From contig CAXXXQ010000002.1 of NCBI GenBank assembly GCA_963677355.2, positions 248,001-312,000 on the forward strand: a stretch of 64,000 nucleotides of DNA, in the 5' to 3' direction. The stretch comes from Thiomicrorhabdus sp963677355. GTDB lineage: Bacteria > Pseudomonadota > Gammaproteobacteria > Thiomicrospirales > Thiomicrospiraceae. The notes under the pieces were generated by a model, which saw only the letters and a list, made by a program, of their open reading frames with translations, had not been told where the DNA came from and did no database searches. Shown here piece after piece: positions 27,054 to 36,318 of the stretch (positions are counted from its first letter, which is position 1; each line of letters begins with the position of its first letter). Position numbers and translations under genes: made by a program.

Positions 27054-28115
27054 ATGTTTGACGCTTTACAAGCTTTCTTATCCACCTTCTTGTATGACTG
27101 GTTGGCGATTTTAATCACTTTGGTTTTACAGGCGGTAGCGGTTGTTCTACCTATCATGCTGGTTGTTGCTTGGTTAACTTATGCCGAGCGTAAAGTGATC
27201 GGTTATATGCAGGTTCGTATGGGACCTAACCGTGTCGGTCCGGTCGGGCTTTTACAGCCGATTGCCGATGCTTTGAAACTGATGACCAAAGAGATCATTT
27301 TCCCGGCACAGTCGAACAAGTTCCTATTCATTGTCGCACCGGTATTAGCTTTGGCACCGGCTATTGCCGTATGGGCGGTTATCCCGTTCTCAGAAGGCGT
27401 GGTCGTTGCCGATATCAATGCCGGTATCCTTTATGTGTTAGCGGTATCTTCCATTTTGGTATACGGCGTGATCATCGCCGGTTGGGCATCTAACTCCAAA
27501 TACGCATTCCTAGGTGCGTTACGTGGTTCGGCACAGAAAATCTCTTACGAGATCGCTATGGGCTTCGCGTTGGTAACGGTATTGATGATTGCCGGTAGCA
27601 TGAACCTGACCGATATCGTTAATGGTCAGAAGGGCGGAATTTGGCACTGGTACCTATTGCCATTGTTGCCGATGTTCTTTGTCTATTTCATTTCCGGTCT
27701 AGCTGAAACCAACCGTACGCCTTTCGATGTTATCGAAGGGGAAGCGGAGATCGTTGCCGGTTTCCACGTTGACTACGCCGGTATGACTTTCGGTGTCTTT
27801 ATGTTGGCTGAATATGCCATGATGATCTTGATCTCTTTCATGTCATCAATCATGTTCCTAGGTGGTTGGTTGTCACCGTTTGAAGGTATTCCTGGATTAG
27901 AAGCGCTTTTTGCCTGGGTACCTCAGCTAGCTTGGCTATCAATCAAAGTCGCATTCTTACTATTTGTATTCCTATGGTTACGTGCAACATTCCCACGTTA
28001 CCGTTATGACCAACTGATGCGTTTAGGCTGGAAGGTTCTGATTCCGCTTACCATCGTATGGGTATTCGTTGTTGGCGCAATGCAATACTTCAGTTTTGGT
28101 CCTTGGTTTAATTAA
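27054..28115 (+). CDS. nuoH: NADH-quinone oxidoreductase subunit H
   Basis: A 353-residue membrane subunit with eight or nine helices that links the peripheral arm to the proton channels. Signatures are AERKVIGYMQVRMGPNRVGP near residue 45, and AETNRTPFDVIEGEAEIVAG, an acidic loop beside the quinone channel. nuoG precedes it by 5 bases. Confidence 0.98.
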   Translation: MFDALQAFLSTFLYDWLAILITLVLQAVAVVLPIMLVVAWLTYAERKVIGYMQVRMGPNRVGPVGLLQPIADALKLMTKEIIFPAQSNKFLFIVAPVLALAPAIAVWAVIPFSEGVVVADINAGILYVLAVSSILVYGVIIAGWASNSKYAFLGALRGSAQKISYEIAMGFALVTVLMIAGSMNLTDIVNGQKGGIWHWYLLPLLPMFFVYFISGLAETNRTPFDVIEGEAEIVAGFHVDYAGMTFGVFMLAEYAMMILISFMSSIMFLGGWLSPFEGIPGLEALFAWVPQLAWLSIKVAFLLFVFLWLRATFPRYRYDQLMRLGWKVLIPLTIVWVFVVGAMQYFSFGPWFN

Positions 28116-28126
28116 TAGAGGCAGAC

Positions 28127-28618
28127 ATGGGTAAATTTCTAAAACATCAAATTAAAACCTGGGGTCTTACCGAGTTATTCAAGGGACTGTCGGTAACCGG
28201 TCGTTACCTGTTCAAACGAAAAATTACGGTTCGTTATCCTGAAGAGAAAACGCCTCTATCGCCACGATTCAGAGGCCACCATGCTTTACGCCGTTACGAA
28301 AACGGTGAAGAGCGTTGTATCGCCTGTAAATTGTGTGAAGCGGTTTGTCCGGCTAACGCCATTACGATCGAGTCGGAAGAGCGTGAAGATGGTACCCGTC
28401 GTACCACGCAATACGATATTGATATGTTTAAGTGTATCTACTGCGGTTTCTGTGAAGAAGCTTGTCCGGTAGATGCCATTGTTGAAACACGTGTTTTTGA
28501 ATATGAGTTCCAGGAACGTGGCCCTCATATCCGTACCAAAGAAGACCTATTGGCCTTTGGTGATAAGCATGAAGAGCAAATCGCTGCCGACCGTGCAGCT
28601 GATGCTAAATATCGTTAA
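28127..28618 (+). CDS. nuoI: NADH-quinone oxidoreductase subunit I
   Basis: A 163-residue ferredoxin-like subunit with two 4Fe-4S clusters (N6a and N6b), seen as CIACKLCEAVCPANAI and CIYCGFCEEACPVDAI. It passes electrons from NuoG to NuoB. An amphipathic N-terminus docks it on the membrane. Confidence 0.98.
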   Translation: MGKFLKHQIKTWGLTELFKGLSVTGRYLFKRKITVRYPEEKTPLSPRFRGHHALRRYENGEERCIACKLCEAVCPANAITIESEEREDGTRRTTQYDIDMFKCIYCGFCEEACPVDAIVETRVFEYEFQERGPHIRTKEDLLAFGDKHEEQIAADRAADAKYR

Positions 28619-28635
28619 TAGGAAGAGAGATTCTA

Positions 28636-29277
28636 ATGACATTTGAACAATTCATTTTTTATCTTCTGGCAACGATTGCAACGGTTGCCGGTTTTATGAT
28701 GATTACTGTCAAAAACCCGGTTAAAGCTGCTCTTTGGCTAGTATTGGCATTTATTTCAACGGCAGGTATCTGGATCATGGCGCAAGCCGAGTTCTTAGGA
28801 CTGGTACTGATTCTGGTTTACGTCGGTGCGGTCATGGTTCTATTCCTGTTCGTGGTCATGATGATCGACATCAACATGGCCAAATTGAAAGAAGGCTTTA
28901 CAAACTATCTACCTTTAGGTGCCATGGCGGCAGCGGCGATTTTCGCTTTGATGTATATGGTGTTGGGTCCGGAGCACTTCGGTTTGGAAGTAACGGGTGT
29001 GCCTACCAAGCAAGCGGCCGATTTCAGCAACACCAAGTTGATCGGTGTGCCTCTATATACAACACACGCCTATGCATTTGTATTGGCAGCGGTACTACTG
29101 TTACTAGGGATTGTCGCGGCAATCGCTCTGACTTTGCGTCGTAGACCGACCACAGAAGTGCTGTATCAAGATATCGAAAAACAAAATAGAACTACAAAAG
29201 AAGAGCGTTTCCGCATGGTTAAGATGGAAGCGGTTGTTGAAAAAGACATTCAGCCAAAAGAGGAGGAAGACAAATGA
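28636..29277 (+). CDS. nuoJ: NADH-quinone oxidoreductase subunit J
   Basis: A 213-residue membrane subunit with five predicted helices, including the pi-bulge-helix region LVLILVYVGAVMVLFLFVVM that gates the link between quinone site and proton channels. The charged C-terminal tail of about 40 residues is longer than usual. It overlaps nuoK by 4 bases (ATGA). Confidence 0.97.
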   Translation: MTFEQFIFYLLATIATVAGFMMITVKNPVKAALWLVLAFISTAGIWIMAQAEFLGLVLILVYVGAVMVLFLFVVMMIDINMAKLKEGFTNYLPLGAMAAAAIFALMYMVLGPEHFGLEVTGVPTKQAADFSNTKLIGVPLYTTHAYAFVLAAVLLLLGIVAAIALTLRRRPTTEVLYQDIEKQNRTTKEERFRMVKMEAVVEKDIQPKEEEDK

Positions 29278-29579
29278 TCGCATTATCGGATTACCTAATC
29301 TTTGGCGCGGTACTTTTCATGATCAGCATGGCGGGTATCTTCCTAAACCGTAAGAACATTATCGTGTTATTGATGGCTATCGAACTGTTGTTGTTGGCCG
29401 TGAATACCAACTTGGTGGCGTTCTCACATTACCTGAACGATGTAAGCGGACAGATTTTCGTGTTCTTTATTTTGACGGTTGCTGCGGCTGAAGCAGCGAT
29501 TGGTCTGGCTATCATTGTTCTTGTGTTCCGTAAGCGTAAGAGCATCAATGTTGATGATCTTGGATCACTGAAGGGGTAA
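29274..29579 (+). CDS. nuoK: NADH-quinone oxidoreductase subunit K
   Basis: A 101-residue three-helix subunit related to MrpC. The conserved Glu residues needed for proton movement are in LLMAIELLLLAVN and VAAAEAAIGLAII. The length is standard. Confidence 0.98.
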   Translation: MIALSDYLIFGAVLFMISMAGIFLNRKNIIVLLMAIELLLLAVNTNLVAFSHYLNDVSGQIFVFFILTVAAAEAAIGLAIIVLVFRKRKSINVDDLGSLKG

Positions 29580-29585
29580 TTGTTG

Positions 29586-31559
29586 ATGTTACATACGATT
29601 CTTACAATCATTCTTGTTGCACCGCTGATCGGTTCGATTATTGCGGGTCTGTTTGGCCGTCAAGTCGGTCGTGCTGGTGCACACTACTCAACAATTGCCG
29701 GTGTAGCGATCTCCACGGTTCTGGCTGCCTACGTTTTTGTTGAATTTGTTATTAACGGTCACCAAGCTTACAACGCGAGTTTATATACTTGGTTAGTCAG
29801 TGACGGTATCAAGTTCGAAATCGGTTATATGATCGACGAGCTGTCTGCCACGATGATGTTGGTGGTAACGTTTGTTTCTTTGATGGTACATATCTATACC
29901 ATCGGTTATATGGATCATGACGAAGATTATGATCACCATAACCCGTACTATCAGCGTTTCTTCTCGTACATCTCGCTGTTCACTTTCTCGATGTTGTCAC
30001 TGGTCATGGCCAACAACTTTCTACAGCTGTTCTTCGGTTGGGAAGCGGTAGGTCTGGTTTCTTACCTATTGATCGGTTTCTACATGAAACGTGAGTCGGC
30101 TATCCAAGCTAACCTGAAAGCGTTCTTGGTAAACCGTGTTGGTGACTTCGGTTTCATTCTGGGTATTGCAATGGTATTCGTCTATTTCAATACCATGGAT
30201 TATCAAGAGTTCTTCTCGCAGTTGACGTCGCAGAAAGATGTCATGATCGAGATCTTCCCGGGTATCGAGTGGTCGATGATCACCTTGATGTTGATCCTGT
30301 TGTTTGTCGGTGCCATGGGTAAATCGGCACAGATGCCTCTGCACGTTTGGCTACCTGAATCGATGGAAGGTCCGACTCCTATCTCGGCACTGATCCACGC
30401 GGCAACCATGGTTACTGCAGGTATCTTCATGGTGGCGCGTCTGTCGCCGGCATTTGAACTGTCTGAAACGGCGTTGAGCGTAGTATTGATTACCGGTGCC
30501 TTGACTGCATTTATGATGGGGCTGTTGGGTCTGATCCAGAACGACATCAAGCGCGTGGTTGCGTATTCAACGCTGTCACAGCTGGGTTACATGACGGCGG
30601 CAATGGGTGCGTCAGCTTATGCGGCAGGTATGTTCCATGTATTGACGCACGCATTCTTTAAAGCCTTGCTGTTCTTGGCGGCCGGTTCGGTCATTATTGC
30701 GATGCACCATATTCAAGATATTCGTCAGATGGGTGGTATGCGTAAGTACATGCCAGTTACCTATGCGGCGATGTTGATCGGTTCCTTGGCGTTGATTGGT
30801 TTCCCAGGCTTCTCAGGATTCTTCTCGAAAGACTCTATCTTGTTGTCGTTGGATGCTTCCGAGCGTTTCGGTTCGACCTTCTCTTATGTATTGCTGATGA
30901 TGGGTGTCTTTATCACCGCATTCTACAGCTTCCGTATGTTCTTTATCGTCTTCCACGGTGAAGAGAGCGAATACGTTAAGACTCACGAAATCAAAGAGTC
31001 ACCATGGGTGGTCACTTTACCGTTGATTCTGTTGTCTATTCCGGCCGTTGTCATGGGTATCCCGATGATGGAAGGTATGTTCAACGGTGAATACTTCGGT
31101 AAGTCGATATTCATCCTGCCTGAGAATGATGTGATGATGTCTCTGTTCAATAACTACTATCACGGTGTAGTAGATATGATTGTGCACTCATTCATGACGC
31201 TACCTGTGTTCCTGGCGCTGTCCGGTGTGTTCCTGGCTTGGTTGCTGTACATCAAGCTGCCGCATCTTCCGGGTAAGATCAAAGATATGTGCCCACGTGG
31301 TTACTATATGTTGGACAACGCGTACGGCTTCGACCGTTTGAACGAGATTGTTTTTGTCGAAGGTGGTAATAAGTTAGGTCACTTCTTTACTAAGAAGATC
31401 GATATCAAGTTGATCGATATCGGTATGGTTACCAACATCTTTATGGCGGTGGCAAACTCTGCACAGGCGATGCGTCAAGCTCAAACCGGTTTGATGTACC
31501 ACTATGCGTTTGTCATGATTTTCGGTCTGCTAGCGATGCTAGTTTGGACACTGTGGTAA
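29586..31559 (+). CDS. nuoL: NADH-quinone oxidoreductase subunit L
   Basis: A 657-residue antiporter-like proton-pumping subunit, the distal end of complex I, with many helices and a long C-terminal lateral helix. Motifs are FFGWEAVGLVSYLLIGFY and the channel Lys and His in LPESMEGPTPISALIHAATM and YSTLSQLGYM. I prefer the ATG at 29586, which has aaggggt at a good distance, over a TTG at 29580 directly after the nuoK stop. Confidence 0.97.
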   Translation: MLHTILTIILVAPLIGSIIAGLFGRQVGRAGAHYSTIAGVAISTVLAAYVFVEFVINGHQAYNASLYTWLVSDGIKFEIGYMIDELSATMMLVVTFVSLMVHIYTIGYMDHDEDYDHHNPYYQRFFSYISLFTFSMLSLVMANNFLQLFFGWEAVGLVSYLLIGFYMKRESAIQANLKAFLVNRVGDFGFILGIAMVFVYFNTMDYQEFFSQLTSQKDVMIEIFPGIEWSMITLMLILLFVGAMGKSAQMPLHVWLPESMEGPTPISALIHAATMVTAGIFMVARLSPAFELSETALSVVLITGALTAFMMGLLGLIQNDIKRVVAYSTLSQLGYMTAAMGASAYAAGMFHVLTHAFFKALLFLAAGSVIIAMHHIQDIRQMGGMRKYMPVTYAAMLIGSLALIGFPGFSGFFSKDSILLSLDASERFGSTFSYVLLMMGVFITAFYSFRMFFIVFHGEESEYVKTHEIKESPWVVTLPLILLSIPAVVMGIPMMEGMFNGEYFGKSIFILPENDVMMSLFNNYYHGVVDMIVHSFMTLPVFLALSGVFLAWLLYIKLPHLPGKIKDMCPRGYYMLDNAYGFDRLNEIVFVEGGNKLGHFFTKKIDIKLIDIGMVTNIFMAVANSAQAMRQAQTGLMYHYAFVMIFGLLAMLVWTLW

Positions 31560-31591
31560 TTGAAGAATAAAAGAAGAAGGAAATAGACTAC

Positions 31592-33106
31592 ATGTTTTCA
31601 GACTATCCTATTTTAAGCACGCTGATTTGGCTTCCGATTCTTGGGGGTCTATTGGTGTTGTTCGCTGGTCGTAATAACGATTCGGTAGCGAAATGGCTAT
31701 CGTTGGGTACGGCTGTCCTGACTTTTATTCTTTCCATTCCGCTGTGGACCGGTTTTGATACCTCTACAGCAGCAATGCAGTTTGAAGAAAAAGTAAACTG
31801 GATTCCAATGTTCAACATCTACTACCACCTAGGGGTAGATGGTCTTTCTATGCCGCTGGTATTGTTGACGACTTTCACTCAGGTATTGGTTGTCGCTTCT
31901 GCGTGGGATGTAATCAAAGAGCGCGTTGAGCAGTATATGGGTGCCTTCCTGATCATGGGCGGTATCATGGTTGGGGTTTTCGTAGCCCTTGACTCGATTC
32001 TGTTCTACGTATTCTGGGAAGCGTTGCTGATTCCGATGTTTATCGTTATCGGTAAGTGGGGTGGACCTCGTCGTGTTTATGCGACTATGAAGTTCTTCCT
32101 ATATACGTTCTTCGGTTCGGTTTTCATGCTGGTTTCATTCATCTATATGTACTACCAGTCCGGAAGCTTCGCGATCCTTGATTTCCAAGCGATGCACATC
32201 GGTATGACAGCGCAGATTCTGATCTTCTTGGCATTCCTGATCGCATTTGCGGTAAAAATTCCGATGTTCCCGGTACATACTTGGTTACCGGATGCGCACG
32301 TTGAAGCGCCAACAGCCGGTTCTGTGGTACTAGCAGCGATCATGCTGAAGATGGGGGGTTACGGTTTCGTTCGTTTCAGTCTGCCGATCACGCCGGATGC
32401 GTCCATGACTTTGGATTGGTTGGTCATTGTCCTATCGCTAATCGCAATCGTTTATATCGGTGTCGTGGCCATGGTTCAAAGCGATATGAAAAAGTTGGTT
32501 GCTTACTCATCGATCTCGCATATGGGGTTTGTAACCCTAGGTATGTTCGTACTCTATGACATCTTGCAAAACACTGGTTCATTGCAGGGTGCGCAGATTG
32601 GTATGGAAGGGGCCATGGTTCAGATGATCTCGCACGGTTTCATCTCCGGTGCGATGTTCTTGGCGATCGGTGTGTTGTATGACCGTATGCATACGCGTGA
32701 AATTTCAGCTTATGGCGGTGTAGTGAACAAAATGCCATGGTTTGTGTTCTTCGCGGTACTGTTTTCAATGGCAAACGTCGGTCTACCGGGTACTTCTGGT
32801 TTCGTGGGTGAGTTCATGGTTATCATCAGCTCGTTCAAAGCGAACATCTGGTACGGTTTCCTGGCGGCATTGACGCTGGTTATCGGTGCGGCTTATACCT
32901 TGTGGATGGTCAAACGTGTTTACTTTGGCCCGGTTTCAAATGAAAACGTTGAAAAATTGTCCGATTTAAATAAACGTGAATTTGCCATCATGGCGATTCT
33001 GGCTATTGCTGTTGTCGGGCTTGGTGTGTACCCAGCACCTCTAATGGAAGTGATGCACACTTCTGTAGAGAACTTACTGGTTCAAGCAACAACTTCAAAA
33101 CTTTAA
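31592..33106 (+). CDS. nuoM: NADH-quinone oxidoreductase subunit M
   Basis: A 504-residue antiporter-like proton-pumping subunit with about 14 helices. The conserved channel segments are LFYVFWEALLIPMFIVIG, HTWLPDAHVEAPTAGSV and KKLVAYSSISHMGFVTLG. It lies between nuoL and nuoN in the standard order. Confidence 0.98.
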   Translation: MFSDYPILSTLIWLPILGGLLVLFAGRNNDSVAKWLSLGTAVLTFILSIPLWTGFDTSTAAMQFEEKVNWIPMFNIYYHLGVDGLSMPLVLLTTFTQVLVVASAWDVIKERVEQYMGAFLIMGGIMVGVFVALDSILFYVFWEALLIPMFIVIGKWGGPRRVYATMKFFLYTFFGSVFMLVSFIYMYYQSGSFAILDFQAMHIGMTAQILIFLAFLIAFAVKIPMFPVHTWLPDAHVEAPTAGSVVLAAIMLKMGGYGFVRFSLPITPDASMTLDWLVIVLSLIAIVYIGVVAMVQSDMKKLVAYSSISHMGFVTLGMFVLYDILQNTGSLQGAQIGMEGAMVQMISHGFISGAMFLAIGVLYDRMHTREISAYGGVVNKMPWFVFFAVLFSMANVGLPGTSGFVGEFMVIISSFKANIWYGFLAALTLVIGAAYTLWMVKRVYFGPVSNENVEKLSDLNKREFAIMAILAIAVVGLGVYPAPLMEVMHTSVENLLVQATTSKL

Positions 33107-33129
33107 ACGGATATAGGTGAGTTAATAAT

Positions 33130-34575
33130 ATGAATTTTGTTATTCCGTCATTTGCGCCAGCAATTCCAGAAATGGTGCTATTGGGGCTCATTTCTATCAT
33201 TTTGGTGGGTGATACTTTCTGGTCTAAGCGTTATCAGAGTCTGACTTATTATTTGTCTCAGGCTTCTCTGTTAATTGTCGGTTATCTGGTGTTTGCAACG
33301 TTTACCAGTACGCAAATCATTACTTTTGATGGCAGCTTCGTACGTGACAGCTTTGCCGATGTACTGAAAATCTTTACCGTCATCGTTTCTGTCGGTGTGT
33401 TCCTGTTCTCGCGTGAATACCTGATGCAGCACAAGTTCTACAGTGGTGAATTCTTTATTCTTGGCTTGTTCGGTATCTTGGGGATGTTTGTCCTGATCTC
33501 GGCGCACAACATGATTACACTGTTCATCGGTTTGGAAATTATGTCTTTGGCGATGTACGCCATGATCGCGCTACGTAAAGACTCCGGTTTTGCGGTTGAA
33601 TCGGCGATGAAATACTTCGTGCTCGGTGCTTTGGCAACCGGGATGATGTTGTACGGTTTCTCAATGGTCTACGGTGCGACCGGTTCGATTACTTTCCCGG
33701 AAATTGCTAAAGTGATTGCCGAAGGTAATGTCGATAAAATGGTCTTGGCATTCGGTGTGGTGTTTGTCGTTATCGGTTTGGCTTTCAAACTGGGTGCAGT
33801 TCCATTCCATATGTGGATGCCGGACGTTTACCACGGTTCACCTTCAGCGGTTACCCTATATCTAGGTACGGCGCCAAAATTGGCCGGTTTCGCTATGCTT
33901 TACCGTCTATTGGAAGAAGCGCTACCTGGATTGATCCACGACTGGCAGCAGTTGATTATCGCCATCTCGGTCCTATCGATGGTAGTGGGTTCAATCGTGG
34001 CAATTGCTCAAGACAACTTGAAACGTATGCTGGCTTATTCCGGTATCGGTCACGTTGGTTTCCTAATGCTGGGTGTCATCGCAGCAACGCCTGCAGGTTA
34101 TTCTGCATCGATGTTCTATATCATCATTTATGCCATCACCGGTCTGGCTGGTTTCGGTATGATCGTTGCGCTGTCTAGAACCGGGCATGAGTTTGATAAG
34201 GTTGCAGACTTTGCCGGTTTGAACGGCCGTAACCCATGGTTAGCGTTAATGATGCTATTCACCATGTTCTCGATGGCAGGTATTCCTCCATTCATCGGCT
34301 TCTGGGCGAAAATCATCGTGATTGAAGAAGCGGTTAAAGCTGGCTTCACTTGGTTAGCGGTTATCGCGGTGATCACTGCGGTTATCAGTGCCTTCTACTA
34401 CTTGAAAGTGGTTAAAGCGATGTACTTTGATCCGGCACCGGAAAGCTCAAAAGTGGAAACCACCAGTAAAGCCTCGTTGGTTGCCGTCAGTACGGTAGCA
34501 ATTGCCTTGTTGGTAGTCGGTCTGGTACCAGGATCGTTAATCGACCTTTGCTACCAAAGCTTGCAAGCTTTATAA
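33130..34575 (+). CDS. nuoN: NADH-quinone oxidoreductase subunit N
   Basis: A 481-residue antiporter-like proton-pumping subunit. Signatures are FIGLEIMSLAMYAMIAL, FHMWMPDVYHGSPSAVT and KRMLAYSGIGHVGFLMLG. It closes the nuoA-N operon and is followed by a terminator. Confidence 0.98.
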   Translation: MNFVIPSFAPAIPEMVLLGLISIILVGDTFWSKRYQSLTYYLSQASLLIVGYLVFATFTSTQIITFDGSFVRDSFADVLKIFTVIVSVGVFLFSREYLMQHKFYSGEFFILGLFGILGMFVLISAHNMITLFIGLEIMSLAMYAMIALRKDSGFAVESAMKYFVLGALATGMMLYGFSMVYGATGSITFPEIAKVIAEGNVDKMVLAFGVVFVVIGLAFKLGAVPFHMWMPDVYHGSPSAVTLYLGTAPKLAGFAMLYRLLEEALPGLIHDWQQLIIAISVLSMVVGSIVAIAQDNLKRMLAYSGIGHVGFLMLGVIAATPAGYSASMFYIIIYAITGLAGFGMIVALSRTGHEFDKVADFAGLNGRNPWLALMMLFTMFSMAGIPPFIGFWAKIIVIEEAVKAGFTWLAVIAVITAVISAFYYLKVVKAMYFDPAPESSKVETTSKASLVAVSTVAIALLVVGLVPGSLIDLCYQSLQAL

Positions 34576-34596
34576 TCAGCATAAAACAAAAATAGT

Positions 34597-34621
34597 AAAG
34601 CCCGTTAATCGGGCTTTTTTT
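34597..34621 (+). terminator. rho-independent terminator after nuoN
   Basis: The stem aaagcccg/cgggcttt with a ttaat loop runs into a seven-T tract, ending the nuo operon 51 bases before the DUF2818 gene. Confidence 0.92.
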
Positions 34622-34671
34622 AACTTTGCTAGAGACGAAAGGGCAAAGTCACAAAAAGAGGGCTACATCTT

Positions 34672-34992
34672 ATGGATATGAATCAAGCAGTCTGGTTATT
34701 ACTAGTAACCGCCATTGTATTAGCGAATATCCCGTTCATTCTTTCCAACCGTCTGTTTATCTTTCTAAAGGTGCCGGAAAAGTCGATCTGGATTAATCTA
34801 GCCGAATGGTTCCTGTATTTCATCGTCACCGGCTTCTTCGCTTATATGCTGGAGAACAAGAGCATGGGGCACGTTGCGCCACAAGAGTGGGAGTTCTATA
34901 CCGTGACCTTGTTCATGTTCATGATCTTTGCATTCCCTGGGTTTATCTATCGCTACAACCTAAAGCAGTTCATGAAAAAGAACAATGCTTAA
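34672..34992 (+). CDS. DUF2818-family membrane protein
   Basis: A 106-residue protein with three predicted membrane helices (about 6-24, 43-60 and 78-95) and a basic C-terminus. Its sequence (ANIPFILSNRLFIF, EWFLYFIVTGFFAYMLE, QEWEFYTVTLFMFMIF) matches DUF2818, a family of unknown role regularly found just after nuoN, which suggests a link to complex I assembly. It sits between two terminators, so either readthrough or its own promoter is needed. A second ATG two codons in is possible. Confidence 0.85.
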   Translation: MDMNQAVWLLLVTAIVLANIPFILSNRLFIFLKVPEKSIWINLAEWFLYFIVTGFFAYMLENKSMGHVAPQEWEFYTVTLFMFMIFAFPGFIYRYNLKQFMKKNNA

Positions 34993-35046
34993 TAGGCAGG
35001 ATTTATTCATTGCCTGCTTATTGAGGCGTGATCTTAAATAAAAAAG

Positions 35047-35074
35047 AAAAGGGGGCTTTAATAGCCCCTTTTTT
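35047..35074 (+). terminator. rho-independent terminator after the DUF2818 gene
   Basis: The stem ggggct/agcccc with a short ttaat-type loop is preceded by A and followed by six T. Confidence 0.88.
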
Positions 35075-35146
35075 AATTTAATCGCAGTGTGTTCATAGGC
35101 TTAAAGGGCACATTAGAAAAAACTTAAATAAACTTCCCGTTTGGGG

Positions 35147-35174
35147 TTGTAATATTCCTGTAACTCCCTATAAT
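35147..35174 (+). promoter_or_regulatory. promoter of the initiator tRNA gene
   Basis: TTGTAA at 35147-35152 and a perfect TATAAT at 35169-35174 are 16 bases apart. The -10 box ends 40 bases before the tRNA, and the following cgcccc resembles a GC discriminator as in strong stable-RNA promoters. Confidence 0.7.
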
Positions 35175-35214
35175 ACGCCCCATCGAAACGGAAACGTTAC
35201 GAACTACAAATTGA

Positions 35215-35291
<77 letters not shown>

Positions 35292-35298
35292 AATTCTT

Positions 35299-35336
35299 AA
35301 AACCGGATATTCTCATTAGAGATATCCGGTTTTTTT
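35299..35336 (+). terminator. rho-independent terminator of tRNA-fMet
   Basis: A 12-bp stem aaaaccggatat/atatccggtttt runs into a T tract 8 bases after the tRNA. Confidence 0.92.
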
Positions 35337-35363
35337 ATGTCCACAATAATTGTCTAATCGGCA

Positions 35364-35389
35364 GTCGGGTTATGAGCCCGAAAGTCGTT
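35364..35389. repeat. partial copy of the tRNA-fMet anticodon arm with inverted loop
   Basis: The outer bases gtcggg, cccgaa and gtcgtt match 35241-35266 of the tRNA in the same orientation and at nearly the same spacing, but the seven loop bases read ttatgag, the exact reverse complement of ctcataa in the tRNA. The 17 bases of stem plus loop are therefore the reverse complement of the tRNA anticodon arm. It has no acceptor or TpsiC arm and is not a tRNA gene. It may be a relic of a recombinase attachment site. Confidence 0.8.
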
Positions 35390-35449
35390 TTAATTTATGT
35401 TTTTATTCTAATAATAAGAAAGGGTACCGATCTATTTATATTGATCAAT

Positions 35450-35986
35450 TCAGTCTTCAAAGAGTTTATTTATGATGTTGGAACAGATAATTAGTGTACC
35501 CTTTGAAAATGGGTGAAGAGTTTGTGAACCATGAGCTAAATTATTTCTACGACTTGGTAATGTGTCGATTAAGGTTTTGGTCATATCATCTGGATTTTTA
35601 ATTCTGTCAGGTGGTATATGTGTATATTTGATTCCTTGTAGATGACCTTCATTAAAAGCTTTTTTTAGAAGTCCTTTAAATCCATTTTTATTTTTTCCTA
35701 GCTTTAATTTAAGAGCTTCTTCGAGCGAGGAGAAAGCTTTTAATTCAGCAATTTGATGAAAGGGATAGCAAAACCATGAGTAAAGCTCTAGGTTTTTTGC
35801 AATATTAAAACTGCTTTGAATTTCTTCTGGGACAGAACTTATTAGTTCGATATCCATTAAATTTGAGTGGAGAGTTTCAATGGGGCGGGGAAGTCGTTCT
35901 CCTGTTTCAGAATCGATAACCCCACCTATATAACAGCTTCGAATATCATGTGTGTATACATCATCTAGATTTTTAAATTCTTCCAT
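35450..35986 (-). CDS. HEPN-like protein of unknown function
   Basis: I do not recognise a named family. From the ATG at 35986, five bases after the upstream stop, the product has 178 residues; a TTG at 36013 would add nine. It looks all-helical. Near the C-terminus the stretch SRRNNLAHGS fits the R-x4-H motif (Arg, then Asn, ending in Ala-His-Gly) of HEPN domains, many of which are RNases or RNase partners in toxin-antitoxin, abortive-infection and CRISPR systems. It is last of four AT-rich co-directional genes. RNase activity is inferred from the motif alone. Confidence 0.7.
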   Translation of the reverse strand: MEEFKNLDDVYTHDIRSCYIGGVIDSETGERLPRPIETLHSNLMDIELISSVPEEIQSSFNIAKNLELYSWFCYPFHQIAELKAFSSLEEALKLKLGKNKNGFKGLLKKAFNEGHLQGIKYTHIPPDRIKNPDDMTKTLIDTLPSRRNNLAHGSQTLHPFSKGTLIICSNIINKLFED

Positions 35987-35990
35987 AAGC

Positions 35991-36272
35991 CTATTTGAGA
36001 ATAAATGCGGCAATAGCCACGGCTAAAGATAAAATTGAAATGGTGATAGATAAAATAGTTAGTCTAGTTGTTTTTTTGTTATCGCTATTTGCTTTCTGAG
36101 ATTCTTTTAAAGCCAATTCATTGGATTTTTTTAGTAGTTTAATTTGACCATTAGCCAGCTGAAAAGTTTTTTTTGTTTGTTCCTCTTTTTTACGGGCTTC
36201 ACTTTCCTGCTTTTGAGATTGCTCCATCAACGCTTTTGCAGAATGTATTTTTGACTCAAAGTGATCATTCAT
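35991..36272 (-). CDS. small coiled-coil protein with C-terminal membrane anchor
   Basis: A 93-residue hypothetical protein. Residues 1-68 are strongly charged and heptad-like, rich in Lys, Glu and Gln (QSQKQESEARKKEEQTKKTF), and residues about 72-92 form one hydrophobic helix ending at the C-terminus (SITISILSLAVAIAAFIL). It would be a tail-anchored or single-pass membrane protein with a cytoplasmic coiled coil. The gene fits tightly before the HEPN-like gene and probably gives that product a membrane-associated partner; this is inference. Confidence 0.72.
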   Translation of the reverse strand: MNDHFESKIHSAKALMEQSQKQESEARKKEEQTKKTFQLANGQIKLLKKSNELALKESQKANSDNKKTTRLTILSITISILSLAVAIAAFILK

Positions 36273-36318
36273 AGCGTTCTATCTTCTGTAATGGCTAGTT
36301 AAGTATGGAAGTTAAATT

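Noticed and set aside
35364..35389. A second, tRNA-like sequence after tRNA-fMet
   Set aside because: Only the anticodon-arm region is similar; acceptor, D and TpsiC arms are missing and the loop is inverted, so it is not a tRNA gene.
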